From the NCBI GenBank assembly GCA_001780775.1, contig MFIO01000014.1, positions 5,884-53,682 on the forward strand: 47,799 nucleotides of DNA, read 5' to 3'. Each line of letters starts with the position of its first letter. The first letter of the stretch is position 1. The translations under genes and the position numbers were made by a program. The DNA is from Candidatus Giovannonibacteria bacterium RIFCSPLOWO2_12_FULL_43_11c. GTDB lineage: Bacteria; Patescibacteriota; Minisyncoccia; JACPKW01; UBA11713. Of the stretch, positions 31,404-40,139 are shown in pieces. The notes beneath the pieces are model-generated. The model worked only from the letters and a program-made list of their open reading frames with translations. It was not told the DNA's origin and made no database searches.

Positions 31404-32408
31404 TTAGCTTTTTGCTTTTTCTTTTATGCTTTTAACGAGCTCAGCCGCGGCTTTGGAATTTTGTCGTAAAAATTCCTTGGCGTTCTCAAACCCTTGCCCC
31501 ATCCGGACTTCACCAAAAGAAAGAGACGCGCCTGATTTTTTTATCAATTCGTATTTGAGTCCGAGATTAATCAGGTCACCCTCGTAGGAAATCCCTTCGT
31601 TATACATTATGTCAAATTCCGCGCGCCTGAAAGGCGGGGCAACTTTATTTTTCACAATTTTGACATTCGTCCGGTTCCCGATTATTTCTTCCCCCTTCTT
31701 TAATTGTGCAGCGCGCCTGACTTCGATTCTGACCGAGGCGTAAAATTTAAGCGCGTTGCCTCCCGTCGTCGTCTCCGGATTGCCAAAGACTACTCCGATC
31801 TTCATGCGTATCTGATTTATGAAAATTACAACCGTTTTGGATTTCGCGATGATCGCGGTAAGTTTTCGCAAAGCCTGCGACATCAGCCGAGCCTGCAAAC
31901 CCATATGCGATTGACCCATATCCCCTTCAATTTCCGCCTGTGGCGTCAATGCGGCGACGGAATCAATCACTATGACATCGATTGACCCAGACCGCACCAA
32001 ACTTTCAACAATCTCGAGCGCCTGCTCCCCGGTATCCGGCTGTGAGATTAAAAGATCGTCGATTTTGACTCCTATTTTTTTCGCGTATTCCGGATCCAGC
32101 GCGTGCTCCGCGTCTACAAACGCGCAAAGTCCTCCTCCCTTCTGCGCGTTCGCTACAATATGCAAAGCGAGCGTCGTCTTTCCGGAAGATTCCGGACCGT
32201 AAATTTCGATAACTCTGCCCCTTGGAACACCTCCGACGCCTAGCGCCATATCAACGGCGAGCGATCCCGTCGGGATAACGTCCACATCCACTCTCCGGGC
32301 ATCCCCGAGCTTCATAATCGCCCCCTCCCCGTATTTCGCCTGTATTTCACGAATGGCGGCTTCGACCCCAGACTTTTTTTCGTTTATAACTTCAGATTTT
32401 TTTGTCAT
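31404..32408 (-). CDS. recA: RecA recombinase
   Basis: A 334-residue RecA, full length, which forms nucleoprotein filaments for homologous recombination and SOS signalling. Walker A is GPESSGKTT at 71-79, Walker B is [12 protein letters not shown], then the loop region [23 protein letters not shown] and the ATP-proximal [27 protein letters not shown]. It has its own promoter: TTGTTA, 16 nt, TATAAT, 6 nt, ATG, with the -35 inside the end of the upstream gene, so its mRNA is predicted leaderless. I saw no LexA-type box. Confidence 0.98.
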   Translation of the reverse strand: MTKKSEVINEKKSGVEAAIREIQAKYGEGAIMKLGDARRVDVDVIPTGSLAVDMALGVGGVPRGRVIEIYGPESSGKTTLALHIVANAQKGGGLCAFVDAEHALDPEYAKKIGVKIDDLLISQPDTGEQALEIVESLVRSGSIDVIVIDSVAALTPQAEIEGDMGQSHMGLQARLMSQALRKLTAIIAKSKTVVIFINQIRMKIGVVFGNPETTTGGNALKFYASVRIEVRRAAQLKKGEEIIGNRTNVKIVKNKVAPPFRRAEFDIMYNEGISYEGDLINLGLKYELIKKSGASLSFGEVRMGQGFENAKEFLRQNSKAAAELVKSIKEKAKS

Positions 32409-32414
32409 TAGTTA

Positions 32415-32442
32415 ATTATATAAAAGCTTTTTATTTTAACAA
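32415..32442 (-). promoter_or_regulatory. Leaderless promoter of recA
   Basis: TTGTTA-N16-TATAAT on the minus strand with 6 nt to the ATG. The -35 box lies within the last codons of the 111-residue gene. Confidence 0.65.
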
Positions 32443-32766
32443 GACCGTCCTTAATATCCTCTTCTCGTGGCCAAATTTGTCCTCGGCGTAAATTTCAATG
32501 TCGTTTACTCCTTTGGCAAGCAAAATCTCCTCTTTAAAATTTCCATTTTCATCCGTGAAAATAGTCCTTCCGTTCAAGGTAAATTTTATAACATCCAAAG
32601 CTCGTCCTTTTACTTCCATAGGATTTTTATCAAAAACTTCCCCTTGGGTCGGACTTTCAATATAAATGCGCGGACCCCTTAAAAAATCTCTCGCCTGCCA
32701 GAGGCCATAAAACAAAACCAAAACGCCGACAAAACCAATAAAAAACTTTTTGTGCGATATTCTCAT
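32431..32766 (-). CDS. Small anchored Ig-like protein
   Basis: A 111-residue protein with an N-terminal membrane helix (about 8-25) and a single beta-sandwich domain (IYIESPTQGEVFDKNPMEVKGRALDVIKFTLNGRTIFTDENGNFKEEILL...VNDIEIYAEDKFGHEK) of the glucodextranase-B/Ig-like type found in CPR surface proteins. It starts immediately after the ftsK stop (TAA-ATG), so it is coupled to ftsK. Possible envelope or division-site role by context only. Confidence 0.7.
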   Translation of the reverse strand: MRISHKKFFIGFVGVLVLFYGLWQARDFLRGPRIYIESPTQGEVFDKNPMEVKGRALDVIKFTLNGRTIFTDENGNFKEEILLAKGVNDIEIYAEDKFGHEKRILRTVLLK

Positions 32767-34950
32767 TTAAAAACTATCGTAAAATTCATCGGGTTTTAGT
32801 TCTGGCTTCGGCTCCGGGCTTGGCATAAAATTTTCCCTGCCAATTAATACTTCTCTCGCCTTCGAACCATCTTTTGGGCCAACAACCCCGCGTTCTTCAA
32901 GCAAGTCTACAATTCGGGCGGCTCTCGCGTATCCCAATTTCAATCTCCGCTGAAGATGCGAAGTAGAAACACTGCCAGATTCTATCGCGATCTGCCTTGC
33001 TTTCTCAAAAAGCTCCTCGTCCTCATCATTTTCTATATCCCCATCTAGGTTAATCGGGCGCGGCGCTGATAAACCCGGTGCTAGAGCTCCTCCATTTGAA
33101 ACATCTCCGGAAATTTCCGTGATTACCTCGCCAACATCCTCAACATGCTCTTCGATCCATTCCGTAACTTTTTGGACTTCTTTTTCCGAAACGAATGCTC
33201 CTTGTATCCGTTTTGGCTTGCCAACATCCCCCGCGAGAAAAAGCATATCACCGTTTCCGAGAAGTTTATCTGCTCCGGATATATCCAAAATTGTCCGCGA
33301 ATCGATCTGCGATGCCACCGCGAAAGCTATTCTTGAGGTAATATTCGCCTTAATTAAACCAGTGATAACCTCAACCGAAGGCCTTTGGGTCGAGAGGACT
33401 AAATGTATGCCAACCGCGCGCGACATCTGGGCTAACCGAACAATCGAAGCTTCAAGCTCTCTGGGATATGTCGCCATTATATCGGCTAATTCATCAATGA
33501 CTATGAGCAGATACGGAAGTGTCTCGGCTTCTTTATCTTTAGAAAGAATATTTGAGTGATACGAGCTTATATCGCGCACTCCCCTTTGAGACAGAACTTC
33601 GTATCTCCTTTCCATTTCTTTCACAGCCCAGCGCAAAGACAGAATTGTCTTTTTTGCTTCATTGATCGGAGGAAACATTAGATGCGGAATCTTGGAATAC
33701 GCGGAAAGCTCAACCCTTTTCGGATCAACAACTATTAATCTTAAAAATTCCGGAGTGTTCCTGTATAGGAGGCTCATCATAAAAGAATGTATCTGGACTG
33801 ATTTCCCGGAACCGGTTGCACCAGCGATCAGCAGGTGCGGCATCTTTGCAAGATCGGCGTAAACAGCTTTGCCCGAAACATCGCGCCCTAGTGCAAACAA
33901 AAGTGGCCTGTCTGATTTTTGAAATTCCTCCGCGCCCAAAAGAGATCGAAGCCCAACTAGAGCAATGGATTTATTTGGAATTTCAATCCCAACAAGAGAC
34001 CTGCTCGGAATCGGCGCCTCTATCCTCAAAGGATGCGCGGCAAGCGCCAAAGCAAGATCATTTTGAAGCCCAATTATTTTGGAGAGTTTCATGCCCTCCG
34101 CGGGTTTGAGCGTGTATTGCGTTACCGAAGGGCCGACATTCACTTCCATCATCTCAACCTCAATCCCAAAAGTCTGAAGAGTTCGTTTTATAATGTTCGA
34201 ATTAGCCTTAATATCTCCAGAGGAAGGCGTCCCGCGATCATTTTCAAGGAGATCCAATGGCGGAAGTAACCCGGACATTTCGCGAAGCCCTTTTGATCTT
34301 TTTGTTTTCAACGAGAGAACGCCGAATTCATCGGCTGGAGCCGGTTTTGGTTCCGCTTCTTTGATAACCGGCTTTAGCGGGGCAACCGGTATAGTGATGA
34401 CTGGTTTAAGCTCGTCTTCTTCCCTCCTGGCCGTTGTGCCCGACGGGCCAGAGGCCTCATCTTTTTTAAATAATCCTAAGATGTGAAAATTCATCATTAT
34501 AAAAAACCCGGCGATATCCAAAGCCAAAAGCAGGATCAATGCCGCCCAGAAATCAAAAAGTCTTAAAAAGGTGTAGCTTGCTCCAAGCCCTACGTATCCA
34601 GCGGCCATATCCCGAAATACCAAATCAACTATGCCTAAAGTTGAGATTAAAAATAATCCGGCGCCGATAACGGTCGCGGATACAAAATTCCTGCGGAAGG
34701 CGAAAAGAAACGAAAATCCGCCGAAAAGAAAAACCAACGGGACCAAGAAAAATGCTTTTCCAAAAAGAAACTCAAATAAACTCTGTAGTCCATTCCCGAC
34801 AAGCCCCGCCTTCCCGAAAGCCGCCAAAGTCAGCAAAAACGCTACCGCAAATGCAAAAATCGCGAAGATTGATTGCTTCGTCTCATGCCTTATTCCCTCA
34901 TGCCATCGGGACTTTGATTTCCCGTTTTTATTTTTATCTTTCTTGACCAC
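32767..34950 (-). CDS. ftsK: DNA translocase FtsK/SpoIIIE
   Basis: A 727-residue DNA pump that clears chromosome ends at the division septum. The N-terminal 165 residues hold about four membrane helices; a Pro-rich linker follows; the motor has Walker A GATGSGKSVQ near residue 385, Walker B-like YLLIVIDELADIM and the VLSTQRPSVEVITG segment; the C-terminal gamma winged helix is ESGSVSTSHLQRRLKLGYARAARIVDLLEERGVVGP. It starts with GTG. The extended -10 TGGTATAAT lies 13 nt upstream. Confidence 0.97.
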   Translation of the reverse strand: MVKKDKNKNGKSKSRWHEGIRHETKQSIFAIFAFAVAFLLTLAAFGKAGLVGNGLQSLFEFLFGKAFFLVPLVFLFGGFSFLFAFRRNFVSATVIGAGLFLISTLGIVDLVFRDMAAGYVGLGASYTFLRLFDFWAALILLLALDIAGFFIMMNFHILGLFKKDEASGPSGTTARREEDELKPVITIPVAPLKPVIKEAEPKPAPADEFGVLSLKTKRSKGLREMSGLLPPLDLLENDRGTPSSGDIKANSNIIKRTLQTFGIEVEMMEVNVGPSVTQYTLKPAEGMKLSKIIGLQNDLALALAAHPLRIEAPIPSRSLVGIEIPNKSIALVGLRSLLGAEEFQKSDRPLLFALGRDVSGKAVYADLAKMPHLLIAGATGSGKSVQIHSFMMSLLYRNTPEFLRLIVVDPKRVELSAYSKIPHLMFPPINEAKKTILSLRWAVKEMERRYEVLSQRGVRDISSYHSNILSKDKEAETLPYLLIVIDELADIMATYPRELEASIVRLAQMSRAVGIHLVLSTQRPSVEVITGLIKANITSRIAFAVASQIDSRTILDISGADKLLGNGDMLFLAGDVGKPKRIQGAFVSEKEVQKVTEWIEEHVEDVGEVITEISGDVSNGGALAPGLSAPRPINLDGDIENDEDEELFEKARQIAIESGSVSTSHLQRRLKLGYARAARIVDLLEERGVVGPKDGSKAREVLIGRENFMPSPEPKPELKPDEFYDSF

Positions 34951-34963
34951 AAATTATTTGAGT

Positions 34964-34972
34964 ATTATACCA
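34964..34972 (-). promoter_or_regulatory. Extended -10 promoter of ftsK
   Basis: TGGTATAAT on the minus strand, 13 nt before the GTG start; predicted leader of about 7 nt. No clear -35 box. Confidence 0.5.
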
Positions 34973-35015
34973 GAAAACAAAAAAACCGTCGCATGAATGC
35001 TAACGGAATTGTTTT

Positions 35016-35047
35016 GGCGGAGTGGATTGCATATGCAATCCACTCCG
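35016..35047. terminator. Perfect 32-bp palindrome after Nudix gene
   Basis: A 16-bp perfect inverted repeat with no spacer lies 15 nt after the Nudix stop and before the ftsK promoter. In the Nudix mRNA it forms a strong hairpin, but the following bases are CAAAACAA rather than a U tract, so intrinsic termination is uncertain; it may stabilise or bound the 3' end. Confidence 0.55.
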
Positions 35048-35061
35048 CTGTTAATTTCTCC

Positions 35062-35733
35062 TTATTTCAGAGGTCGAACGCCTCTGACTTCATCTTCCCA
35101 GGTACGCGGTCTGGATTCTACTGGCCGGGCGGGAGCAGGAAACTTCAGCTCAAGATCTCGAGAAATGCGATCTAGGTGTCCGAGATACTCTTGCCGCCCA
35201 CGCTTCACTTCTTTAGTCAGTGCGGCTTTGAGTGCCAGACAATGTTTGGGAAAACAATTCTCTGGGTTGAGCGCCGATAACTCCAAATACCGTGGCGCTT
35301 CTGCTTCTCCCGGAGTTCCTGCATCTTTGAGTTCCCCGATCGTTTTTATCAGATAAAAATGGCTGGGGATTGGAGATTGAGCACCGAAAGTTATTATGCG
35401 CTCAAAACTCACGACCTCTAATCGTGTTTCTTCCCAAACTTCTCTCTGAAGGGTGGAGTACAGGTGGTCGCCATGTCCCTCGATTCTGGCTGATTCATAA
35501 TCCTCTTCGTCAACCATTCCACCGGGAAAGCCGTATAGATCGGGTTTTACCGTCTCCGTCCGACGCACCATCCATTCCTGGTAACGTTCGTCTGGAATGC
35601 CTTCTCTTCTCCAAGCCTCGAACAAATCCTCCCGCTTGAAAAACTTGATCACTGCGATCAATGTCTCAATACTTTTTACAACCAGGACTTTGCCCTCAAC
35701 TAAATTAATCCCGCCGACAAATTCTCTTTTCAT
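35062..35733 (-). CDS. Nudix hydrolase
   Basis: A 223-residue Nudix-fold protein (MKREFVGGINLVEGKVLVVKS...). The Nudix box is recognisable as GGMVDEEDY followed, after an insertion, by LYSTLQREVWEETRLEV; the REVWEET core that binds Mg is intact, while the Gly of EExGU is Arg. The substrate is unknown; nucleotide diphosphate-linked metabolites are usual. I place the start at the ATG at 35733 because the fold begins there (AAAGG 6 nt upstream). A TTG at 35799 has a better GGAGG site and would add 22 residues. Confidence 0.8.
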   Translation of the reverse strand: MKREFVGGINLVEGKVLVVKSIETLIAVIKFFKREDLFEAWRREGIPDERYQEWMVRRTETVKPDLYGFPGGMVDEEDYESARIEGHGDHLYSTLQREVWEETRLEVVSFERIITFGAQSPIPSHFYLIKTIGELKDAGTPGEAEAPRYLELSALNPENCFPKHCLALKAALTKEVKRGRQEYLGHLDRISRDLELKFPAPARPVESRPRTWEDEVRGVRPLK

Positions 35734-35850
35734 AATCTGCCTTTCTGCCCGAATGTCGGTGCCGCGTTTTGAATTTTTGTTAAAGCAACAACCTCTCAAC
35801 TAAATCCTCCTCCGACCTTGCGTCGGAGAAGAACTTGGTTGAAGTTTTGT

Positions 35851-35894
35851 GTCGGGGGGAGTTGGTGAATATTTCATCACCAACTCCCCCCGAC
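35851..35894. terminator. GC-rich 18-bp hairpin between small protein and Nudix genes
   Basis: A perfect 18-bp stem with an 8-nt loop lies 6 nt after the stop of the 58-residue gene. The T tract (GGGTTTTT) is on the plus-strand side, so for the minus-strand transcript this is a strong hairpin without a 3' U tract. A second, smaller hairpin (CTCCGAC/GTCGGAG, 35810-35828) follows and touches the SD of the TTG start of the Nudix ORF. Confidence 0.6.
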
Positions 35895-35900
35895 GGGTTT

Positions 35901-36077
35901 TTACGCCTTTCGAGCTATGGCCATGATGACCAATCCGGCTATCGCGCATAGAGCCAACGCGATTGCAGAATGATAGTCAAAATTGCCGGTAATCGTGGCC
36001 AGCTGCTTCAGCTCTAAAACTAGATAAGCCACTACCGCCTCCACAAAAACGCCCCCAGTTAGAAGCGCTTTATTCAT
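35901..36077 (-). CDS. Small two-helix membrane protein with strong RBS
   Basis: A 58-residue protein (MNKALLTGGVFVEAVVAYL...) with two membrane helices (about 5-21 and 34-54) and a basic end. The tracked start is 31 codons earlier, but the ATG at 36077 has GGAGG 4 nt upstream and is preferred. No family is recognised. It is preceded by an 18-bp palindrome in the gap after the 69-residue gene. Confidence 0.65.
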   Translation of the reverse strand: MNKALLTGGVFVEAVVAYLVLELKQLATITGNFDYHSAIALALCAIAGLVIMAIARKA

Positions 36078-36092
36078 GCTCCCTCCTTTTTT

Positions 36093-36110
36093 GTCTCGAT
36101 ATATCGAGAC
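36093..36110. repeat. 18-bp perfect palindrome
   Basis: GTCTCGATATATCGAGAC lies between the stop of the 69-residue gene and the SD of the 58-residue gene. It could be an operator or an intercistronic hairpin. Confidence 0.6.
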
Positions 36111-36111
36111 G

Positions 36112-36321
36112 TTAGCGTTGGCGTCGTTGAACCGACTGAACTTGGGGCTTGAGTTCCAGGCTACGAACAATCGTGCCCGTAGTTAGAAACTCAGAGTAAC
36201 AACATGTGCTGTGCAAAATTGTCTGAGCTTCTTCCAGTAGTGCGATTGCCTTCAGAAGCAATTTTCCAGCCTCCTCGTCCGCACTCATCAAGTCCACCGG
36301 CAAATATTCTTCATTAGCCAT
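36112..36321 (-). CDS. Small helical protein
   Basis: A 69-residue soluble protein (MANEEYLPVDLMSADEEAGKLLLKAIALLEEAQTILHST...) with an acidic helical N-terminal half and a basic C terminus. No family is recognised. It has a good promoter (TTGACT-N17-TATAAT) and an AAAGGAG site 9 nt before the ATG, with a leader of about 60 nt, and is the first gene of the unit that continues to the 58-residue membrane protein. Confidence 0.6.
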   Translation of the reverse strand: MANEEYLPVDLMSADEEAGKLLLKAIALLEEAQTILHSTCCYSEFLTTGTIVRSLELKPQVQSVQRRQR

Positions 36322-36387
36322 CGTCTTTTTCTCCTTTCAAAGTTTTAAGAACATGTTAATGTTTAGCCCTTTGGCCACATTTTTTCA

Positions 36388-36416
36388 ATTATACCCCTAA
36401 AACGGCTTTAAGTCAA
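36388..36416 (-). promoter_or_regulatory. Promoter of the small-protein unit
   Basis: TTGACT and TATAAT are separated by 17 nt on the minus strand; the promoter starts 7 nt after the rpoC terminator stem. Confidence 0.65.
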
Positions 36417-36422
36417 CAACAT

Positions 36423-36449
36423 AAAGAGCCCTTAAAATAAGGGCTCTTT
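36423..36449. terminator. Intrinsic terminator after rpoC
   Basis: A 12-bp stem (AAAGAGCCCTTA / TAAGGGCTCTTT) with a 3-nt loop, A and T tracts on both sides, 17 nt after the rpoC stop; likely bidirectional. Confidence 0.8.
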
Positions 36450-36466
36450 GAGAGAAAATATGAGAT

Positions 36467-39400
36467 TTAATATCTTGAGCGTGTTCGAGATTCCCTTCTT
36501 TCGCGGTGATATTCTTCCTCTATCTCTTCTTCATCTTTAGATTCGTAATCTTTTCGGTACCCTGTTCCGGCCGGAATTAAGCGTCCAATGATGACGTTTT
36601 CCTTAAGTCCGTGAAGTTTATCTTCTTTTCCTTCGAGTGATGCAGATATTAGGACGCGAGTCGTTTCCTGGAAGGAAGCGGCGGCCAAAAAACTCGAAGT
36701 TGAAAGCGCGGTTTTTGTAATCCCCAAGACTATCCCCGCTCCTTCGGCGACTTTCCCATTTTTCACAGAGACTTTTTCATTCTCCTCGATCAATTCGGTT
36801 TTCTCGATAACATCTCCGATCGCGAATTTCGTATCCCCGGAATCCTTAACCCTAATTCGGGAGAACATCTGCGAAACAATCACCTCAACGTGCTTGTCGT
36901 TTATGGACGCACCTTGCAAAGAATAAATTTTGCCAACTTCGCTTATTATATAATTTTGCGCCACAGACGTGCCCGAGAGCCCAAAAAGCTCTTTGATATC
37001 AATTGGCCCTTCGCACAAGGCTTGTCCTTTCTTAACTTCACTTTCTTTCTGCACAGTGAGCGATCTTCCAAAAGGAATTACAAATTCTTTTGTCTCCTCC
37101 CCTTTCTTTTTATTTTTTTCGCTAACCAAAATTTTAACCACTTTTTCCCTGCCACTATCCCCTATTTCGATAACCGTCCCGTCAACATCCGAAAGAACCG
37201 CAGCATTCTTTGGTAGACGCAGTTCGAAAATTTCTTCAATCCTCGGCAAACCCATTGTTATGTCCGAGGCTCCGGCAACTCCTCCGACATGGAAAGTCCG
37301 CATAGTAAGCTGCGTGCCCGGCTCGCCTATCGCCTGCGCGGCGACAATACCAACCGCTTCTCCCATTTTAACCGTAGCGTTCGAACCTAGATCGTACCCG
37401 TAGCATGTTTGGCAAAGTCCGCGTAAGGTCTGGCAAGAAATCGGAGAACGAAGCGTTACAATTTCAATTCCTGATTTATCTAATAAATCCGCATCTTCAT
37501 GCGATATAAGATGCCCTTTTTTGAAAATCAGTTTTTGATCCGCCCACTTCGCGTCCTGCGCCAAAACTCGTCCGAAAATCCTTGCGTTAAAAGATTTTCC
37601 GTACTCCTCAATATTTTTTCGGATTATCTTGAGGCCGGTCGTATCTTTGCAATCCTCTTCTCGAATAATCAGTTCCTGCGCGACATCGACAAGGCGGCGC
37701 GTAAGATATCCGGCATGCGCGGTCTTAAGCGCGGTATCCGCCGTTCCTTTTCTGGCGCCGTGTGTCGAGATAAAATATTCCAAAACGTTAAGGCCTTCCT
37801 TGTACGAAGATAGGATCGGGAGCTCTATTGTGCGGCCAGCCGGGTTTCGAACAAGTCCCTTCATTCCAGTCATTTGCGTCACCTGTGTCCAAGTTCCACG
37901 TGCGGCGGAAGAAACCATTAGATGTATAGGCCCCTCTTCATTCAAAACTGTCGGAACAATTTCATCAACTTTTCTTTTGACCTCCGCCCAAATCGAGATG
38001 ACTTTATCGTATCTCTCTTCGTCGGTAAGCAATCCGTCGTTATATTGTTCGTCTACTTTCTTTGCCTCTATTTGCGCTTCTTTTAATATCGCGCTTTTTT
38101 GTTCTGGCACTTTCAGATCGTCCATTCCCCAAGAAATCCCAGACACAGTCGCGTACTTAAATCCGAAAGATTTTATTTTGTCCAAAATTGGTGGCACTTT
38201 ATCGACTCCGTAATCAACGATTAATTTAGCGACAATTCTTTCCAAGATTTTCTTTTTAATATCTTCATTCATGTATTCGAAATCGTTCGGCAAGACGGAA
38301 TTGAATAAAAGCCTGCCGACGGACGTCTCAAAAATTCCGCCCTCATATTTCTTATACTTCGGAGTCATTGTTGCGCGAACTTTTATTTTAGCTTTCAGGT
38401 CCAAAATTTCGTAATCATAAGCTAAAACCGCTTCATTGGGATTCGAAAATATTTTTCCTTCTCCCTTTACGTCGGATCTTAATTTTGTGAGCCAATAGCA
38501 TCCGATAACCATATCCTGCGAAGGTGTGACTGTCGGATCGGCGGTTCCAGGTTTTAGAAGATTCTTGGTCGCCGCCATAATATCCGCCGCTTCCCGCTGA
38601 GCTTCTTCAGTAAGCGGGACGTGGACCGCCATTTGGTCTCCGTCAAAGTCGGCGTTGAAAGCGGAACAAACCATCGGGTGGATTTGGATCGCGTTTCCCT
38701 CAATCAAAATCGGCTGGAAAGCCTGAATTCCTAGGCGGTGCAAAGTCGGCGCGCGGTTCAATAAAACATATTTCCCTCGAATCACATCTTCCAATATCGC
38801 CCATACATCTGAAGTCACATCGTCAATCAATCTGTTGGCAGATCGTATATTATGCGCGAGGCCAGCGGTTATAAGCTTATTAATTACGAACGGGCGAAAA
38901 AGTTCCAATGCCATATGCTTCGGAAGCCCGCATTGATGTAGCTTAAGATCTGGTCCGACAACAATAACAGAACGCCCTGAATAATCCACGCGCTTCCCCA
39001 AAAGATTTTGGCGGAATCTGCCCTGCTTTCCTTTAAGCATGTCCGCAAGCGAGCGCAGAGGGCGTTTTTGCGCCTGCGATGTTGCGGCACCAGGCCCGCG
39101 CCTTATTGAATTATCCAAAAGCGCATCAACAGCTTCCTGGAGCATCCTTTTTTCGTTTCGAACAATCACTTCAGGGGCTTTTAGCTCCAAAAGTTTTTTC
39201 AAACGATTATTCCGATTTATTACTCTTCGGTAAAGGTCGTTTACATCGGATGTTGCGTGCCTTCCTCCTTCGAGCTGAACCATAGGGCGAAGCGCTGGAG
39301 GAGAAACTGGAATAATATTTAAAAACATCCACTCTGGACGAGTTCCGGACCTTTCCATCGCTTTGACGAGCGAGAGTCTCTTGATAACTTTTTTCCTCGC

Positions 39401-40135
39401 CAACGGATTTTCCGTTTCCTCTAGTTCTTTTTCAAGCTCCTTCCTAAGACTCGACATGTTTACATCTTTGCAAAGTTTAAATAGAGCTTCCGCCCCGATG
39501 CCCGCTTCAAAAACCTCGCCCCAGCGCAAAGAGAGCCTATGATACTCCACTTCAGACAAAACTCTTCTAATGCGGACACTGTCGATTTCTTTTTTGGCGG
39601 CATCCCATGCTTCTTTTAGGCTAGACTTGTCTTTCTCCTTCATCCCTTCTTTTTTTGCTTTAGATTTGAATTCTTTCTCAAGCTCCCTGTGTGATTCCTC
39701 TTTAGCTTTATCATTAACTTTAGTAATAATGTAGCCGGCGAAATATATCACTCTCTCCAATTCTGGAATCGATAGGTTCAAAACCAGCCCAACGCGAGAC
39801 GGGACTCCCCGCATAAACCATATGTGCGATACGGGCGAAGCAAGCCTTATGTGCCCCATACGCTCCCGGCGCACGATTGAGCGTGTTACTTCAACTCCGC
39901 ACTTGTCGCAAATTATTCCCTTGTACCTGATCCTGCGATATTTTCCGCAATAGCACTCGTAATCTTTTTCCGGGCCAAAAATGCGCTCGTCAAAAAGCCC
40001 GTCTTTCTCGGCTCTCTGCGTCCTGTAATTTATTGTCTCGGGTTTCGTAACCTCTCCTCTGGACCAAGCCAAAATTTTCTCGGGAGACGCGAGCCTGATT
40101 GAAATTGATTTAAAATCTGTTACTTTTGTTTCCAT
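36467..40135 (-). CDS. rpoC: RNA polymerase beta' subunit
   Basis: A 1222-residue beta' subunit. The N-terminal zinc site is C61, C63, C76, C79 (CYCGKYRR...CDKCG); the active-site Mg motif is [15 protein letters not shown]; the lid/rudder region [23 protein letters not shown] and the bridge helix/trigger loop region ([34 protein letters not shown]) are intact. The second zinc site is [13 protein letters not shown] with an upstream Cys. The C terminus is an Arg/Glu-rich tail ([17 protein letters not shown]). It follows rpoB by 4 nt. Confidence 0.99.
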   Translation of the reverse strand: METKVTDFKSISIRLASPEKILAWSRGEVTKPETINYRTQRAEKDGLFDERIFGPEKDYECYCGKYRRIRYKGIICDKCGVEVTRSIVRRERMGHIRLASPVSHIWFMRGVPSRVGLVLNLSIPELERVIYFAGYIITKVNDKAKEESHRELEKEFKSKAKKEGMKEKDKSSLKEAWDAAKKEIDSVRIRRVLSEVEYHRLSLRWGEVFEAGIGAEALFKLCKDVNMSSLRKELEKELEETENPLARKKVIKRLSLVKAMERSGTRPEWMFLNIIPVSPPALRPMVQLEGGRHATSDVNDLYRRVINRNNRLKKLLELKAPEVIVRNEKRMLQEAVDALLDNSIRRGPGAATSQAQKRPLRSLADMLKGKQGRFRQNLLGKRVDYSGRSVIVVGPDLKLHQCGLPKHMALELFRPFVINKLITAGLAHNIRSANRLIDDVTSDVWAILEDVIRGKYVLLNRAPTLHRLGIQAFQPILIEGNAIQIHPMVCSAFNADFDGDQMAVHVPLTEEAQREAADIMAATKNLLKPGTADPTVTPSQDMVIGCYWLTKLRSDVKGEGKIFSNPNEAVLAYDYEILDLKAKIKVRATMTPKYKKYEGGIFETSVGRLLFNSVLPNDFEYMNEDIKKKILERIVAKLIVDYGVDKVPPILDKIKSFGFKYATVSGISWGMDDLKVPEQKSAILKEAQIEAKKVDEQYNDGLLTDEERYDKVISIWAEVKRKVDEIVPTVLNEEGPIHLMVSSAARGTWTQVTQMTGMKGLVRNPAGRTIELPILSSYKEGLNVLEYFISTHGARKGTADTALKTAHAGYLTRRLVDVAQELIIREEDCKDTTGLKIIRKNIEEYGKSFNARIFGRVLAQDAKWADQKLIFKKGHLISHEDADLLDKSGIEIVTLRSPISCQTLRGLCQTCYGYDLGSNATVKMGEAVGIVAAQAIGEPGTQLTMRTFHVGGVAGASDITMGLPRIEEIFELRLPKNAAVLSDVDGTVIEIGDSGREKVVKILVSEKNKKKGEETKEFVIPFGRSLTVQKESEVKKGQALCEGPIDIKELFGLSGTSVAQNYIISEVGKIYSLQGASINDKHVEVIVSQMFSRIRVKDSGDTKFAIGDVIEKTELIEENEKVSVKNGKVAEGAGIVLGITKTALSTSSFLAAASFQETTRVLISASLEGKEDKLHGLKENVIIGRLIPAGTGYRKDYESKDEEEIEEEYHRERRESRTRSRY

Positions 40136-40139
40136 AATT

